Shown: positions 1 through 8,961 of the stretch, in pieces
Position numbering within the stretch: position 1 is the stretch's first letter
How the letters are laid out: each line of letters opens with the position of its first letter
NCBI RefSeq assembly: GCF_001006805.1
Contig: NZ_LN811353.1
Coordinates: 482,160 to 530,253 of the forward strand
DNA length: 48,094 nucleotides
Direction: 5' to 3'
Source: Microvirga massiliensis
GTDB lineage: Bacteria; Pseudomonadota; Alphaproteobacteria; Rhizobiales; Beijerinckiaceae
Notes under the pieces: model-generated
Database searches by the model: none
What the model saw: only the letters and a program-made list of their open reading frames with translations
What the model was told of the DNA's origin: nothing
Translations under genes and position numbers: made by a program

Positions 1-334
<334 letters not shown>

Positions 335-505
335 GAGGCGCCTCTTGGGTTGATCAGAGGCGTAACGACGCGTCCGAGAGGACGGTTCCGATTTCACTCC
401 CGGGCGGGGAAGGCGATCCGGGACTTGAGAAGCTTGACAATAGTCGAAGGTAGCCCTCTCGAACGTCATGAGCACAGCGAAGCGGCCCAGATGTCGGCGC
501 ACGAT

Positions 506-629
506 TCCTGGATTGTTGCGCCTTCGGCTCGCAATGACGGAAGTGCGTCCGGCATCACTCCGTTTCTGGCAATGTTCCTCCTGCTCTCACGCCCTCTTCG
601 TCATTGCGAACGCAGTGAAGCAATCCAGG
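506..629. repeat. REPIN-like inverted repeat pair, family A
   Basis: Two inverted copies of one unit. The left copy (506-540) reads about GGATTGTTGCGCCTTCGGCT then CGCAATGACGG. The right copy (599-629) is its reverse complement type, CGTCATTGCGAACGCAGTGA then AGCAATCCAGG. The 58 bases between them share short blocks (GTCCGGC, CTCACGCC) with the spacer of the second pair at 40246-40334. This fits a REP doublet (REPIN) that can fold into a long hairpin. The whole stretch 335-708 otherwise holds no convincing gene. Confidence 0.75.
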
Positions 630-708
630 CCCCCCTCAGGACGAAGCGCTTCGCCTGCGGCACGCAAGAACGGGATGTCCCGGTCGACGGTCCGTATCCT
701 TTCTGGGC

Positions 709-987
709 TCACCGGCCACGAACGCGCCGGTTCTTCGAGACGATTGCGCCGATGATCACGAGGAAGGCCGTGAGGCGCAGGAGGTAGAACCAGGTCAGTT
801 CCTCGCGCGATCCGCCCGTCAGCGCCACGAGGCCCTGATTGGCGGCAAGGAGCCAGAAGGCGATCGCGAAGGCTGCGAAGAGGCCGTCGCGCGTGCGAGC
901 CCAGAAACGAAGAAAGAACAGGCCCGCGATGAGATAGGCCATCGTGATCATGCCCCAGATGAAGGCGTCGATCGACGGATCTTCCAT
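709..987 (-). CDS. DUF5985 family small membrane protein
   Basis: A 92-residue protein with three hydrophobic segments (about residues 8-28, 36-57 and 67-86) and a basic tail (SKNRRVRGR). It resembles the DUF5985 family of short inner-membrane proteins, whose function is unknown. It is the last gene of a tight three-gene unit: its ATG lies one base past the stop of the preceding DUF5985 gene, so translation is probably coupled. The central motif is FWARTRDGLFAAFAIAFWLL. The two neighbours suggest a heteromeric membrane complex, but this is inference. Confidence 0.75.
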   Translation of the reverse strand: MEDPSIDAFIWGMITMAYLIAGLFFLRFWARTRDGLFAAFAIAFWLLAANQGLVALTGGSREELTWFYLLRLTAFLVIIGAIVSKNRRVRGR

Positions 988-988
988 G

Positions 989-1258
989 TCAGTCGGTGTC
1001 CCAGATGAAGCCGAAGAGCAGCAATGAGACGGCGCTCAGCGATGCGAGCTGACGCGCCGGAACGAATGAAATGGTCGGGATGATCAGCACATCGAGAACG
1101 ACGAAAAAGTTATTGACGGCCAGGAGCACGAAGCAGAGGGCACTCCACAGAAGGAGCCGGGCACGGCTCTCGAGATAGCGTCGAACGAGCAACGCCGCGC
1201 ATGCGGCGCTGGTGAGGAGGCACAGCGTATACACGAAGGCCTGCAGGGTCGGATTCAT
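989..1258 (-). CDS. DUF5985 family small membrane protein (second copy)
   Basis: An 89-residue membrane protein with three predicted helices (about residues 5-25, 34-58 and 65-86) and the motif RRYLESRARLLLWSALCFVL, similar in layout to the RFWARTRDGLF segment of the protein encoded directly downstream. The two are therefore probably ancient tandem paralogues of the DUF5985 type. Its ATG overlaps the stop codon of the upstream winged-helix gene by four bases (ATGA), which implies translational coupling. Function unknown. Confidence 0.75.
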   Translation of the reverse strand: MNPTLQAFVYTLCLLTSAACAALLVRRYLESRARLLLWSALCFVLLAVNNFFVVLDVLIIPTISFVPARQLASLSAVSLLLFGFIWDTD

Positions 1259-1629
1259 TCCTGGTCTTTCTTGAATCGGAATGCATCGGCAAAGGTCTGG
1301 AGCTTGTCGTTCGGAGCCGTCAGAATCATGCGCCGTACTAAGCTGGGCCTCTCGCGGTATGCGCGCTCGCTCGCATCTGCAAGACGGTTCAAGTCCGGAG
1401 CTGCCGGTGAATATCGAGCCTTTCCGTCATTGTCGGCTGCAATCAGCCCGGCTGCCTCGAGCATGGCGAGACTTTGCGTGACGACGTGATCGCTGCCCCG
1501 AAGCTCGCGCACGAGCTCGTCGATCGCCCACCATCGTTCCGGGTGCTGCTTGAGGAAAATGAGCACCTCGAGTGACCAAATCGATTTGAACGAACTTTGT
1601 ATGAAATCGAGAAGTTCCGTCTCGATCAC
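1255..1629 (-). CDS. Winged-helix regulator-like protein heading the DUF5985 operon
   Basis: A 124-residue soluble protein. Residues about 15-75 (SIWSLEVLIFLKQHPERWWA, ELVRELRGSDHVVTQSLAML and AAGLIAADNDGKARYSP) have the pattern of a winged-helix DNA-binding domain: helix, recognition helix with a variable SD-V-QSL, then a beta wing ending in Tyr. The C-terminal 45 residues form a helical tail (RRMILTAPNDKLQTFADAFRF). It is the first gene of a unit with two DUF5985 membrane proteins, overlapping the next gene by four bases. It may report membrane or envelope state to transcription, but nothing in the sequence shows a ligand. No gene symbol is justified. Confidence 0.7.
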   Translation of the reverse strand: MIETELLDFIQSSFKSIWSLEVLIFLKQHPERWWAIDELVRELRGSDHVVTQSLAMLEAAGLIAADNDGKARYSPAAPDLNRLADASERAYRERPSLVRRMILTAPNDKLQTFADAFRFKKDQE

Positions 1630-1790
1630 AACCCTCTTTCCTTACGCCACGGCCGCTTGGCTCTCACGATCTGCGCATCTCCTTAGGGAATGAGGACGGG
1701 AAACTCAACCCGTCCGTGCAGATTAAGATGAGTGCGCCGTGCGTGAGTTCATCCGGGTGTCGATCCGCCAGGCATGCGGCACGATCTGCG

Positions 1791-2816
1791 TCAGGTCTTC
1801 CGCAGCTCTCGGCGAACCAGTTCCGCACCCCGCGCGAGCGCGGCGAGCTTGCCGTAGGCGACATTCCGGTTCATCGGCGCCATCCCGCAATTCGTGCAGG
1901 GAAACAGCTTCTCGGGAGCGACATGGCGCAGAGCCGCACGGATGGTGGCTGCGACGTCCTCCGGGCTCTCCACGTCGTTACTTGCGACATCGATGGCGCC
2001 CACGAGGATGTCCTTCCCATCGAGCAGCCGAATCAGATCGATCGGCACATGTGAGTTCCGGCACTCAAGCGAGACCTGATCGATGGAGCTGCGGGCGATC
2101 ACGGGAAAAGTCTCCTCGTACTGGCGCCACTCGCCGCCGAGCGTCTCCTTCCAGTCGATATTGGCCCTGATGCCGTAGCCGTAACAAATATGGATCGCCG
2201 TCTTGCAGGTGAGCCCTTCGGCGGCCTGCTCGAGAGTCGCCATGCCCCATTCCGCAACCTGGGGCATGTAGACATTGAAGGCGGGTTCATCGAACTGGAC
2301 GACATCGATGCCTATCGCTTCGAGCTCGCGGGCCTCCTCGTTCAGCGCTGCCGCGAATGCAAGGGCAAGGTCTTCGCGTCTGCCGTAATGTTCGTCGGCA
2401 ATCGTATCAACGATCGTCATCGGTCCCGGCAGGGTGAACTTCAGTTTCCGTCGGGTGTGGGCGCGGGCGGTGAGGGCCTCAGCAGCATGCACGGGACCTT
2501 TCCGGCGGACTGGGCCGACGACCGTCGGGACTTCCGCCTTGTAGCGGTCGGCTCGAATTCCCATCACGGTCTTCTTGGCGAAGTCGATGCCCTCCAGATT
2601 GGCGAGAAAACCGTGGACGAAGTGGACGCGGGCCTGCTCACCGTCGCTCACGATGTCGATCCCGGCATCCTCCTGAAGCTTGATCGCGAGGATCGTTGCG
2701 TCGAGCTTCGCCTGCTCGAGGATGGCTCCTTCGAGGATCCAGGGAGCCCAAAGACGCTCGGGCTCGGCGAGCCAGCGGGGCTTTGGGAGACTTCCGGCGA
2801 TGGTGGTTTCAAGCAT
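1791..2816 (-). CDS. MetE-type (cobalamin-independent) methyltransferase, C-terminal-domain form
   Basis: A 341-residue protein matching only the C-terminal catalytic barrel of methionine synthase MetE, which is about 750 residues with two barrels. The zinc ligands of MetE are present: His209 and Cys211 (AIHICYGYG), Glu251 (QVSLEC) and Cys310 (CTNCGMAP). Substrate motifs GSLPKP near the start, DGEQ (58-61) and QFDEPAF (175-181) also fit. Free-standing proteins of this kind are usually called MetE-like or core methionine synthases. They transfer methyl groups to a thiol such as homocysteine, but the donor is often not methyl-tetrahydropteroyl-triglutamate. The gene is alone, with no S-box or B12 element recognised upstream. 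Confidence 0.88.
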   Translation of the reverse strand: MLETTIAGSLPKPRWLAEPERLWAPWILEGAILEQAKLDATILAIKLQEDAGIDIVSDGEQARVHFVHGFLANLEGIDFAKKTVMGIRADRYKAEVPTVVGPVRRKGPVHAAEALTARAHTRRKLKFTLPGPMTIVDTIADEHYGRREDLALAFAAALNEEARELEAIGIDVVQFDEPAFNVYMPQVAEWGMATLEQAAEGLTCKTAIHICYGYGIRANIDWKETLGGEWRQYEETFPVIARSSIDQVSLECRNSHVPIDLIRLLDGKDILVGAIDVASNDVESPEDVAATIRAALRHVAPEKLFPCTNCGMAPMNRNVAYGKLAALARGAELVRRELRKT

Positions 2817-3321
2817 CGTGGTGATCCCTGATCTCTTAAGAAAGCGGGCAAGCTCTTTTTCAGGTCTCCCGGGTTACAACGCAACTCCCGCATGCTCCCG
2901 AGCGCAAAAAGGACAGGTGCGACTGACTTTCTTTCTTCCGGCCGAATTGATCAGGACCACGCGGATCGCGCAGGGCCCGTTGTGGCGGGTGACCCCGCAG
3001 CGACCTTTTGCGGTGCAATGACGTTCCGATACTTCGTGGCGTCAGCGAAAGGAGCCGTCTGGCCATTTGGCCTATGCGATGGAGCGTGAATCGAAACTAT
3101 AATCACGCACCGATACAGCCGGGGGACTTCCGGTGCGAGGGGTTTTACGTGAATAAGTCTTGCCGGCTGACGACATTTCGGTTTTTTCACGCCTGCGAGG
3201 TCTTGCCGAGCGAAGCGGTGCGTGCAAGAAGGGCGCCCTCGACAAAGCACTGCGATATTGAGCCATAAGAGCTCATGGAGCAGGAGCGACAACAGAGTTG
3301 CCAGCACGGGAAAACTGATCA
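2817..3321. other. Intergenic region upstream of mucR
   Basis: About 505 bases without a credible gene, between the divergent MetE-like gene and mucR. A perfect TATAAT lies at 3098-3103, but no good -35 box sits 16-18 bases before it. The last 200 bases are locally richer in A/T (TTTCGGTTTTTTCACG near 3176-3192), as expected for a region bound by MucR/Ros proteins, which favour AT-rich sites with T-A steps and often repress their own gene. No binding site can be assigned by eye. Confidence 0.4.
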
Positions 3322-3792
3322 ATGAATGAAAATGCCAATCAGATCGACGTCGTCTCTCTTACTGCCGACATCGTGTCTGCCTATGTGAGCAACAACTCCG
3401 TTCCGACGTCTGAACTCACAGCGCTGATCAACTCGGTGCATCAGGCTTTGACCAAAACTGCTACCGGACAGGCCGATAAGCCTGCCGAAGCTCCGGTGCC
3501 GGCTGTTCCCGTGAAGAAATCGGTCACGCCCGACTTCATCATCTGCCTGGAGGATGGAAAGAAGTTCAAGTCGCTCAAGCGGCATCTTCGGACGACTTAC
3601 GGCATGACGCCGGAGCAGTATCGCGCGAAATGGGGCTTGCCGCTCGATTATCCGATGGTTGCCCCGAACTACGCCAAGGCGCGTTCGGAACTCGCGAAGA
3701 CGATGGGGCTCGGCCAGCAGCGCCGCAAGGCCGCCGCGGCCCCGGCGGCTGCCGCCGCGACCAAAGGGCGCCGCGCCAAGAAGGTCGCCTGA
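3322..3792 (+). CDS. mucR: MucR/Ros family transcriptional regulator (zinc ligand altered)
   Basis: A 156-residue Ros/MucR protein. An N-terminal helical oligomerisation region ([20 protein letters not shown]) is followed by a Pro/Ala linker. The DNA-binding core at about residues 73-110 reads [20 protein letters not shown] then [13 protein letters not shown], and the tail is Ala/Lys rich ([20 protein letters not shown]). In Ros the finger is C-x2-C-x9-H-x4-H. Here the second Cys is Asp (CLEDG) and the last His position is Tyr, so this is one of the family members likely to fold without normal zinc binding, as described for several Mesorhizobium Ml proteins. MucR proteins act as global H-NS-like regulators of exopolysaccharide, motility and cell-cycle genes. 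A strong terminator follows. Confidence 0.93.
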   Translation: MNENANQIDVVSLTADIVSAYVSNNSVPTSELTALINSVHQALTKTATGQADKPAEAPVPAVPVKKSVTPDFIICLEDGKKFKSLKRHLRTTYGMTPEQYRAKWGLPLDYPMVAPNYAKARSELAKTMGLGQQRRKAAAAPAAAAATKGRRAKKVA

Positions 3793-3824
3793 CCGGCAAA
3801 TTTTCTGCAATCATTCGCCCGGAG

Positions 3825-3855
3825 CGCCGCCATCAATGGCGGCGTTCTCGTTTTG
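3825..3855 (+). terminator. Rho-independent terminator after mucR
   Basis: CGCCGCCAT (3825-3833), a CA loop and ATGGCGGCG (3836-3844) form a perfect 9-bp stem, followed by TTCTCGTTTT. It starts 33 bases after the mucR stop codon. Confidence 0.8.
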
Positions 3856-4019
3856 CGCCAGCGGAAGTGCTCGCGCCCGCTCCGTCGGGATCAGCGGATA
3901 CGCCCGGTTTTGCCGAGTGGGAGCTGTTCCTCCGGGCCCGGCTCTCTGCTGACGGCTTCCTCGTTCAGCCTTTGTCAAAGACTCCGGGGCATGAATCCGC
4001 GATCCTGGAGAAGATTCCC

Positions 4020-4409
4020 ATGCGGATTCTGCTGGTCGAGGATGAAGCGTTCCTACGGGAGCTGCTCGCGGAAGGCCTCAAGGATTTCGGGCTCACGGTG
4101 GCCCAGGCAGCGAGCGGATCAGAGGCTCTGCTGCGTTTTCGGGAGGACCGGCCGGACGTTCTCCTGACCGACATCTGCATTCCTGGGCGCCTCGACGGCT
4201 GGGATCTCGCGGAATGCTTCCGCGAGGAGGCACCGAACCTCCCGGTGATCTATGTGACCGGATTCCCAAACGTGCCGATGCGTCCGGTGCCGAACAGCCA
4301 CTTCGTCCGGAAGCCTTTCAGGATCCCGGACATCGTTGCCTTGTTCCGACGTCCGCCCTGGAGGTCGCTCAGGCCCGAGATGCCCCGGCGCGCCGGAGGT
4401 GAGGGCTGA
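4020..4409 (+). CDS. Single-domain response regulator (CheY-like receiver)
   Basis: A 129-residue receiver domain beginning MRILLVEDEAFLRELL. All key residues are present: acidic pair Glu7/Asp8, phosphoacceptor Asp51 (DVLLTDICIP), switch Thr80 (VIYVTGFP) and Lys98 (FVRKPF). There is no output domain, so it probably works by protein contact in a phosphorelay or receives phosphate from an orphan histidine kinase. No kinase lies in the window. The ATG at 4020 was chosen over a longer in-frame start inside mucR because the receiver fold begins there and a GGAGA sits 10-14 bases upstream. The short C-terminal tail is Arg/Pro rich. Confidence 0.9.
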   Translation: MRILLVEDEAFLRELLAEGLKDFGLTVAQAASGSEALLRFREDRPDVLLTDICIPGRLDGWDLAECFREEAPNLPVIYVTGFPNVPMRPVPNSHFVRKPFRIPDIVALFRRPPWRSLRPEMPRRAGGEG

Positions 4410-4635
4410 AAGCGGAGTCTTGATTAGGCGCAGAGCAAAAAGATGGATCTCCGATCTCTTGACCGGCGGGTCCATTCGCAGTTCTTGGGCAACTGAGCCT
4501 CGCTCCTGTCGGCGAGTCGGTCAGGCCGGACCAATGCACGGCCGGGACGGACGAATGACGGATCTCCGTGAGCGTCTCATTCCTCAACAAGCCGCCCCGT
4601 CGCAGTGTCGCGGGGATGAACGGACAGCCCCTTCC

Positions 4636-5691
4636 ATGAGCTTTGCATTCAAGATCGTATCGGAGCGTGATCTCCGGAACGCCGTCCATTCCATCTTCCT
4701 GGCCGCCGGCGTCCCGAGCCCGGCGGCGGATCTGGTGGCGGACCATCTCGTTCGCGCCAATCTGACGGGCCACGACTCGCACGGCATCGGGATGATCCCG
4801 ACCTACATCCACAACATTGCCGCGGGTGAGCTGCGCCCCGACGCGGCGCTCGAGACCGTCCTCGACCATGGCGCAATCCTCCTCTTTGAAGGCAACCAGG
4901 GCTTCGGGCAGGTCCTGGCGCACGACGCGATGGCACGAGGGATCGAGCGGGCGCAGCGCGATGGCCTCTGCCTCGTCGGCTTACGTAACTCGCATCACAT
5001 CGGCCGCATCGGCCAATACGCGGAGCAATGCACGGCAGAGGGTCTCATATCGCTGCACTTCGTCAACGTGGTGAGCGATCCGTCGGTCGCACCGTTCGGC
5101 GGGCGTTCCGCGCGGCTTGGCACCAACCCCATCGCGATCGGCATTCCGCGGGAGGGCGAGGCCCCGATCATCATCGACTTCGCCACGAGCCGCTGGGCGG
5201 TGGGCAAGGTCCGGGTGGCCTACAATGCCGGCCGCCCGGTTCCGCCCGGAACGCTGCTCGACGCGAGCGGAGAGCCGACGACCGATCCGGGCGCCCTGTT
5301 CGCCAAGCCCGGTGGGGCTTTGCTGCCGCTCGGAGAGCATAAGGGCTGGTGCCTCTCGCTGGCTTGCGAACTGCTCGGGGCAGCGCTGCTGGGCGGCCGC
5401 ACGCAGAAGGGCCCGAGGCCGAGCGATGCGGTTCTGAATTCCATGCTGACGGTGATCATCTCCCCGGAGCGCCTCCAGACGGAATCGGCCTTCCGGGCCG
5501 AGATGGAAGAGGCCATCCGCTGGGCGAAGACATCCTCAGAAGAGGTTCGGCTGCCCGGCGACCCGGAACGGGCAACGCTGGCGACCCGCCGGGCCGAAGG
5601 AATCCCGGTCGATGTGAATACCTGGGCACAGATCGAGGAAGCGGCCCGATCGGTCGGGATTGCTGATCTCGGAGCCGGCGATCACTCTTGA
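4636..5691 (+). CDS. LDH2/malate-dehydrogenase-family oxidoreductase
   Basis: A 351-residue member of the Ldh_2 family (malate/L-lactate/ureidoglycolate/2,3-diketogulonate dehydrogenases), which is not related to the Rossmann LDH fold. Signatures: the conserved catalytic His in TGHDSHG (His49), LRNSHHIGRIGQYAE (117-131), GGRSARLGTNPIAIG (156-169), DFATSRWAVGK (181-191) and GEHKGWCLSL (233-242). These enzymes oxidise 2-hydroxy acids with NAD(P)+. The substrate cannot be told from sequence. The ATG at 4636 gives the usual family length. An in-frame ATG at 4555 is possible but adds residues outside the fold. The nearest metabolic neighbours are the broken MFS gene and the amidohydrolase on the other strand. 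Confidence 0.88.
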   Translation: MSFAFKIVSERDLRNAVHSIFLAAGVPSPAADLVADHLVRANLTGHDSHGIGMIPTYIHNIAAGELRPDAALETVLDHGAILLFEGNQGFGQVLAHDAMARGIERAQRDGLCLVGLRNSHHIGRIGQYAEQCTAEGLISLHFVNVVSDPSVAPFGGRSARLGTNPIAIGIPREGEAPIIIDFATSRWAVGKVRVAYNAGRPVPPGTLLDASGEPTTDPGALFAKPGGALLPLGEHKGWCLSLACELLGAALLGGRTQKGPRPSDAVLNSMLTVIISPERLQTESAFRAEMEEAIRWAKTSSEEVRLPGDPERATLATRRAEGIPVDVNTWAQIEEAARSVGIADLGAGDHS

Positions 5692-5741
5692 CCTGGCTTC
5701 TCGCGAGGGCGAATTCCGTACAGCCCTTTTTGCCGCCTCGC

Positions 5742-5773
5742 CGTCCTTGCGACACGAAGGCGAAGCCATCCAG
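5742..5773. repeat. Degenerate single copy of family A repeat
   Basis: CGTCCTTGCGACACGAAGGC followed by GAAGCCATCCAG resembles the CGTCATTGCGAACGAAGTGA / AGCAATCCAG unit seen at 599-629 and 40302-40334, with several mismatches. It lies between the convergent LDH2 and MFS genes. Confidence 0.5.
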
Positions 5774-5813
5774 AGTCACGCGCGCCCTTCGCCAACCGGA
5801 ATTGCCTGCATAA

Positions 5814-7030
5814 TCACGCGAGCGCCATGCGCGCTCGCGAACGCTGGAGCAGCCAAGCGGCAATCGACACGTTGAGCAGGCTCCAGAGAAGCCCGTTCAG
5901 GAATGCGGCCTGGTAGGATCCCGTGAGATCGAAGATCACACCCGATCCCCAGCCGCCGAGCGCCATCCCGAACAGGGTCGCCGTGATCACGAGGCCGACG
6001 CGGGCGCCTGCTTCGGCTGGCGCGAAATACTCCCGCACGATGATTGCGTAGCTCGGGACGATGCCGCCCTGAAACAGACCAAAGAGTGCGGAGATCACAT
6101 AAAGTGGCGCGAGCCCGTCGAATGCGAGGTAGAGGAGGAGGGCCGCTCCCTGCAGTACCGACCCCAGGAGGAGCGTGGCGAGGCCTCCGATGCGGTCGGC
6201 GATGAACCCGGACGCCACCCGGCTGACGATGCCGAAATCCAGCATCAGCGAAAGCATTTCGGCGCCGCGCGCGACGCCATAACCGAGATCCGCGCAGTAA
6301 GCGACGATGTGAACCTGCGGCATCGACATGGCGACGCAGCAGGCGAGGCCGGCCACGACGAGCAGGGCACCCGGCGACAGGCCGAGATCCGCTCTGCCCG
6401 TCCCGGCTCTGTTCTGCACGGCAACTGCCATCGACTGAGCGGGTGAACGGCGGCGAAGCGCATAAGCCAATGGCAGCATCGTGAGAGCGCAGAACAATCC
6501 GATCCAAATATGCGTCTGCCGCCATCCGATCGTGCCGGCGAAATGCTGGATGATCGGCGGCCAAATCGCGCCGGCCAGATAATTGCCGGATGCGCAGATC
6601 GCGACGGCAATGCCGCGACGGCGCTCGACCAGTGAGAGATATCGGCGAGGAGCGGTCCGAAGGTTGCCGAACTGCCGATCAGGAGGCCCTGGATGAGCGC
6701 GAATTGCTAGAGGCTCGTCACAAAGGCCGACATTACATAGCCGGCCGAGAGTGTCGCCGCGCCGAGGGCGAGTGGCAGCAGGATCCCGAAGCGGTCGGCG
6801 AGCCGCCCCATGAGAACGCCCCCGAAGGCGAATCCGACCATCGTGAGCGTATAGGGAAAGGACGCCTCCGACCGTCCGACGCCGAACTCGGCCTGAACGG
6901 CGGGAAGGATCACGACGACTGACCACATCCCGACGCCGCCGACCATACTGATCAGGAGGGAGATGATCAGACGGAACCAGGAGTAGGGCGAGTCGATACT
7001 GATGCTCACTACACTTGGATGGGTGTTCAA
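5814..7030 (-). pseudogene. MFS transporter inactivated by a nonsense codon and a frameshift
   Basis: The intact protein would be about 405 residues with 12 membrane helices. The N-terminal part (MNTHPSVVSISIDSPYSWFR through SAFVTSL) reads from 7030 down to a TAG at 6707-6709. The same frame continues past this stop with QFALIQGLLIGSSATFGPLL, then ADISHW. At about 6629-6631 one base is missing: restoring it gives HWFERRRGIAVAICASGNYL. The second frame then runs to the stop at 5814. MFS landmarks survive, such as GRLADRFGILLP after helix 2 and GFIADRIGG in the second half. So a TGG-to-TAG change and a one-base deletion broke a carboxylate or sugar-acid type MFS gene next to the amidohydrolase. 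Confidence 0.9.
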
Positions 7031-7141
7031 GAGCGCGTCCTTCAGAGAGGGTATAAGACCTTTACCTCGTGCGATGCATGAGAGCTATCGGGAAGGAAAC
7101 GCCCCTCCGGGGCGACAGTACGGGCGCTCTTCCAGGTAACG

Positions 7142-8002
7142 CTACGGGCTGGACGATCTCCCGCGCCGCGAGAGATAGACACGCTTCGCGTTACCGCCGA
7201 GCACAGCCTCACGTTCGGCTGGCGTGAGAGGTGCCAACAGAACCTCCGTCGCCTCGCGCCAGCTCTCGTAACCGCCGGCGAGGTTCACGACCGGCCAATC
7301 GCTCCCCCACAGGAGACGGCCGGGCCCGAACACCTTTAGGAGATGGTCGACGAAGGGGCGGAGATCCTCGATCGTCCATCCGGGTTCGGCCTCCGTTACC
7401 AGGCCGGACAGCTTGGAGACGATATTGCTTCGCGCGGCTACGGCCGCCATGTCGGCCCGCCAGGGATCGAGGCGGTGCTCGCGGATTGGGGGTTTTGCGC
7501 CGTGGTCGATGACGATTATGAGGTCCGGGTGACGGTCGGCCACGACGAGAAGCCGGGAGAGATGCCGCGGAAAGACGAGCGCGTCGAAGACGAGGTCGTG
7601 GTTGACGAGCGCACGGAAGGCCGGTGCGAGCCGCGAGCCCACGAGCCAGTCGTCGTCAGGAATATCCTGCACCATCGGGCGCAACCCGACGAGGAGTTCA
7701 TCCTCCGCAAGATCCGCGATGATCCGAGCCCCATGTGCATCGGCGAAATCCACCCAGCCGACGACACCGGCCACGAAGGGAGCTCTCCTCGCGATGTCGA
7801 GCAGGAACCGCGTCTCGTCGACGGTTTGTGCCGCCTGGACGAGGATCGTTTGCGCAATCCCGTAGCGGGCGAGAAACGGCTGCAGATTCGAAGGGCCGAA
7901 ATCGCGATAGAGCTCCGTCAGGCCGGGCGACATCCAATGATAGTCGCCGCGATCGATCTGCCAGAAATGCTGGTGGGAATCGATCTGCACGGGCAACTCC
8001 AT
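7142..8002 (-). CDS. Amidohydrolase of the L-fuconolactonase / COG3618 type
   Basis: A 286-residue TIM-barrel metal hydrolase. The start at 8002 puts the metal motif DSHQHFW at residues 8-14, as is normal for the family. A longer frame adds 38 residues of no recognisable fold. Other signatures: VGWVDFADA, LRPMVQDIPDDDW, IVIDHGAKPPI, KLSGLVTEAEPGW and LLWGSDWPV with the conserved Asp. Relatives hydrolyse sugar-acid lactones (L-fucono-1,5-lactone, L-rhamnono-1,4-lactone) or 2-pyrone-type lactones. The gene is divergent from a sugar ABC transporter, with a fucose-mutarotase-like pseudogene at its far end, which favours an L-fucose-like lactone. The substrate assignment is inference. Confidence 0.85.
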   Translation of the reverse strand: MELPVQIDSHQHFWQIDRGDYHWMSPGLTELYRDFGPSNLQPFLARYGIAQTILVQAAQTVDETRFLLDIARRAPFVAGVVGWVDFADAHGARIIADLAEDELLVGLRPMVQDIPDDDWLVGSRLAPAFRALVNHDLVFDALVFPRHLSRLLVVADRHPDLIIVIDHGAKPPIREHRLDPWRADMAAVAARSNIVSKLSGLVTEAEPGWTIEDLRPFVDHLLKVFGPGRLLWGSDWPVVNLAGGYESWREATEVLLAPLTPAEREAVLGGNAKRVYLSRRGRSSSP

Positions 8003-8220
8003 CGCGCGGGCCGGCGGGACCCGCAGTGCCGCTTCGCCGAAGCCGGGGCCCGCGCGGTCCACGTACGAGCCTTTCCGCGGCATTTCGCATCGTAGCGCCT
8101 TTCCGGTCAGCCTCAACCTTCCGGGCTGGAATTGGGGGCTTTACCGGAGCCCTGCGACCTGTATCCTCATGACTTAACGAGAGCCCGGCCCGGGACCGGA
8201 GCGGCGAAGAGGGAGGAACG

Positions 8221-8961
8221 ATGGCGCTCCTCGAACTTCGAGGGATCGCCAAGCACTTCGGCGCAATCGAGGCGCTGAAGGGCGTGGACCTTTCGGTTGC
8301 CGCCGGAGAGGTCGTCGGTCTCATGGGCGACAACGGCGCCGGCAAGTCCACGCTCGTTCGCGTCATCGCGGGAAATTTCCGGCCCTCGGAAGGCGAGATC
8401 CGCCTGAACGGAGAGGCGAAGCACTTCCACAAACCGGTCGATGCACGCGCGGAGGGGATCGAGGTCGTCTACCAGGACCTAGCCCTCTGCGACAATCTCA
8501 CAGCCGCCGCCAATGTCTTCCTGGGTCGTGAGCTCAAGCGCTCCGTCGGCGGCCTGAAAATGCTCGACTATCCGGCGATGTATGCCCGCGTCGCGGAGCT
8601 GTTTAAGGAGCTCAAGTCCGAGACCCGTCCGCGGGACCTCGTCAAGCAGATGTCGGGCGGGCAGCGGCAGGCCGTGGCGATCGCGCGAACCCGGCTCGCA
8701 GAGGCACGGATCGTTCTCATGGACGAGCCCACCGCGGCGATCTCGGTCCGCCAAGTCGCCGAGGTACTCGATCTGATCCGCCGCCTGCGCGACCAGGGCA
8801 TCGCCGTCGTTCTGATCAGCCACCGCATGCCGGACGTGTTCGAAGTCTGCAACCGGGTGGTCGTGATGCGGCGCGGCCTCAAGGTCGCGGACAAGCCGGT
8901 CCGCGACACGTCTCCCGAGGAGGTCACCGGTCTCATTACCGGAGCCATTCATGTCGCCTGA
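8221..8961 (+). CDS. Sugar ABC transporter ATP-binding protein (CUT2, FrcA-like, single domain)
   Basis: A 246-residue ATPase with Walker A GDNGAGKST (36-44), Q-loop YQDLAL (Gln85), signature MSGGQRQ (144-150), Walker B VLMDEPT (Asp168-Glu169) and switch His201 (SHR). Unlike RbsA or XylG, which carry two nucleotide-binding domains, this has one, as in fructose transporter FrcA, and would act as a homodimer. Signature motifs are intact, so the protein should be active. A clear GGGAGGAACG site precedes the ATG. The next gene is the permease, 63 bases on. The intervening sequence carries a curious second copy of the gene's 3' end. Confidence 0.93.
   Translation: MALLELRGIAKHFGAIEALKGVDLSVAAGEVVGLMGDNGAGKSTLVRVIAGNFRPSEGEIRLNGEAKHFHKPVDARAEGIEVVYQDLALCDNLTAAANVFLGRELKRSVGGLKMLDYPAMYARVAELFKELKSETRPRDLVKQMSGGQRQAVAIARTRLAEARIVLMDEPTAAISVRQVAEVLDLIRRLRDQGIAVVLISHRMPDVFEVCNRVVVMRRGLKVADKPVRDTSPEEVTGLITGAIHVA

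Noticed and set aside
3098..3103. Perfect TATAAT as the mucR promoter
   Set aside because: No -35 box at a fitting distance, and it is more than 200 bases from the start codon. Mentioned only in the intergenic entry.
4636..5691. LDH2-family enzyme as ureidoglycolate dehydrogenase feeding the HpxW-like enzyme
   Set aside because: The two genes are about 15 kb apart, with no shared regulator or motif, and the LDH2 family has many substrates.
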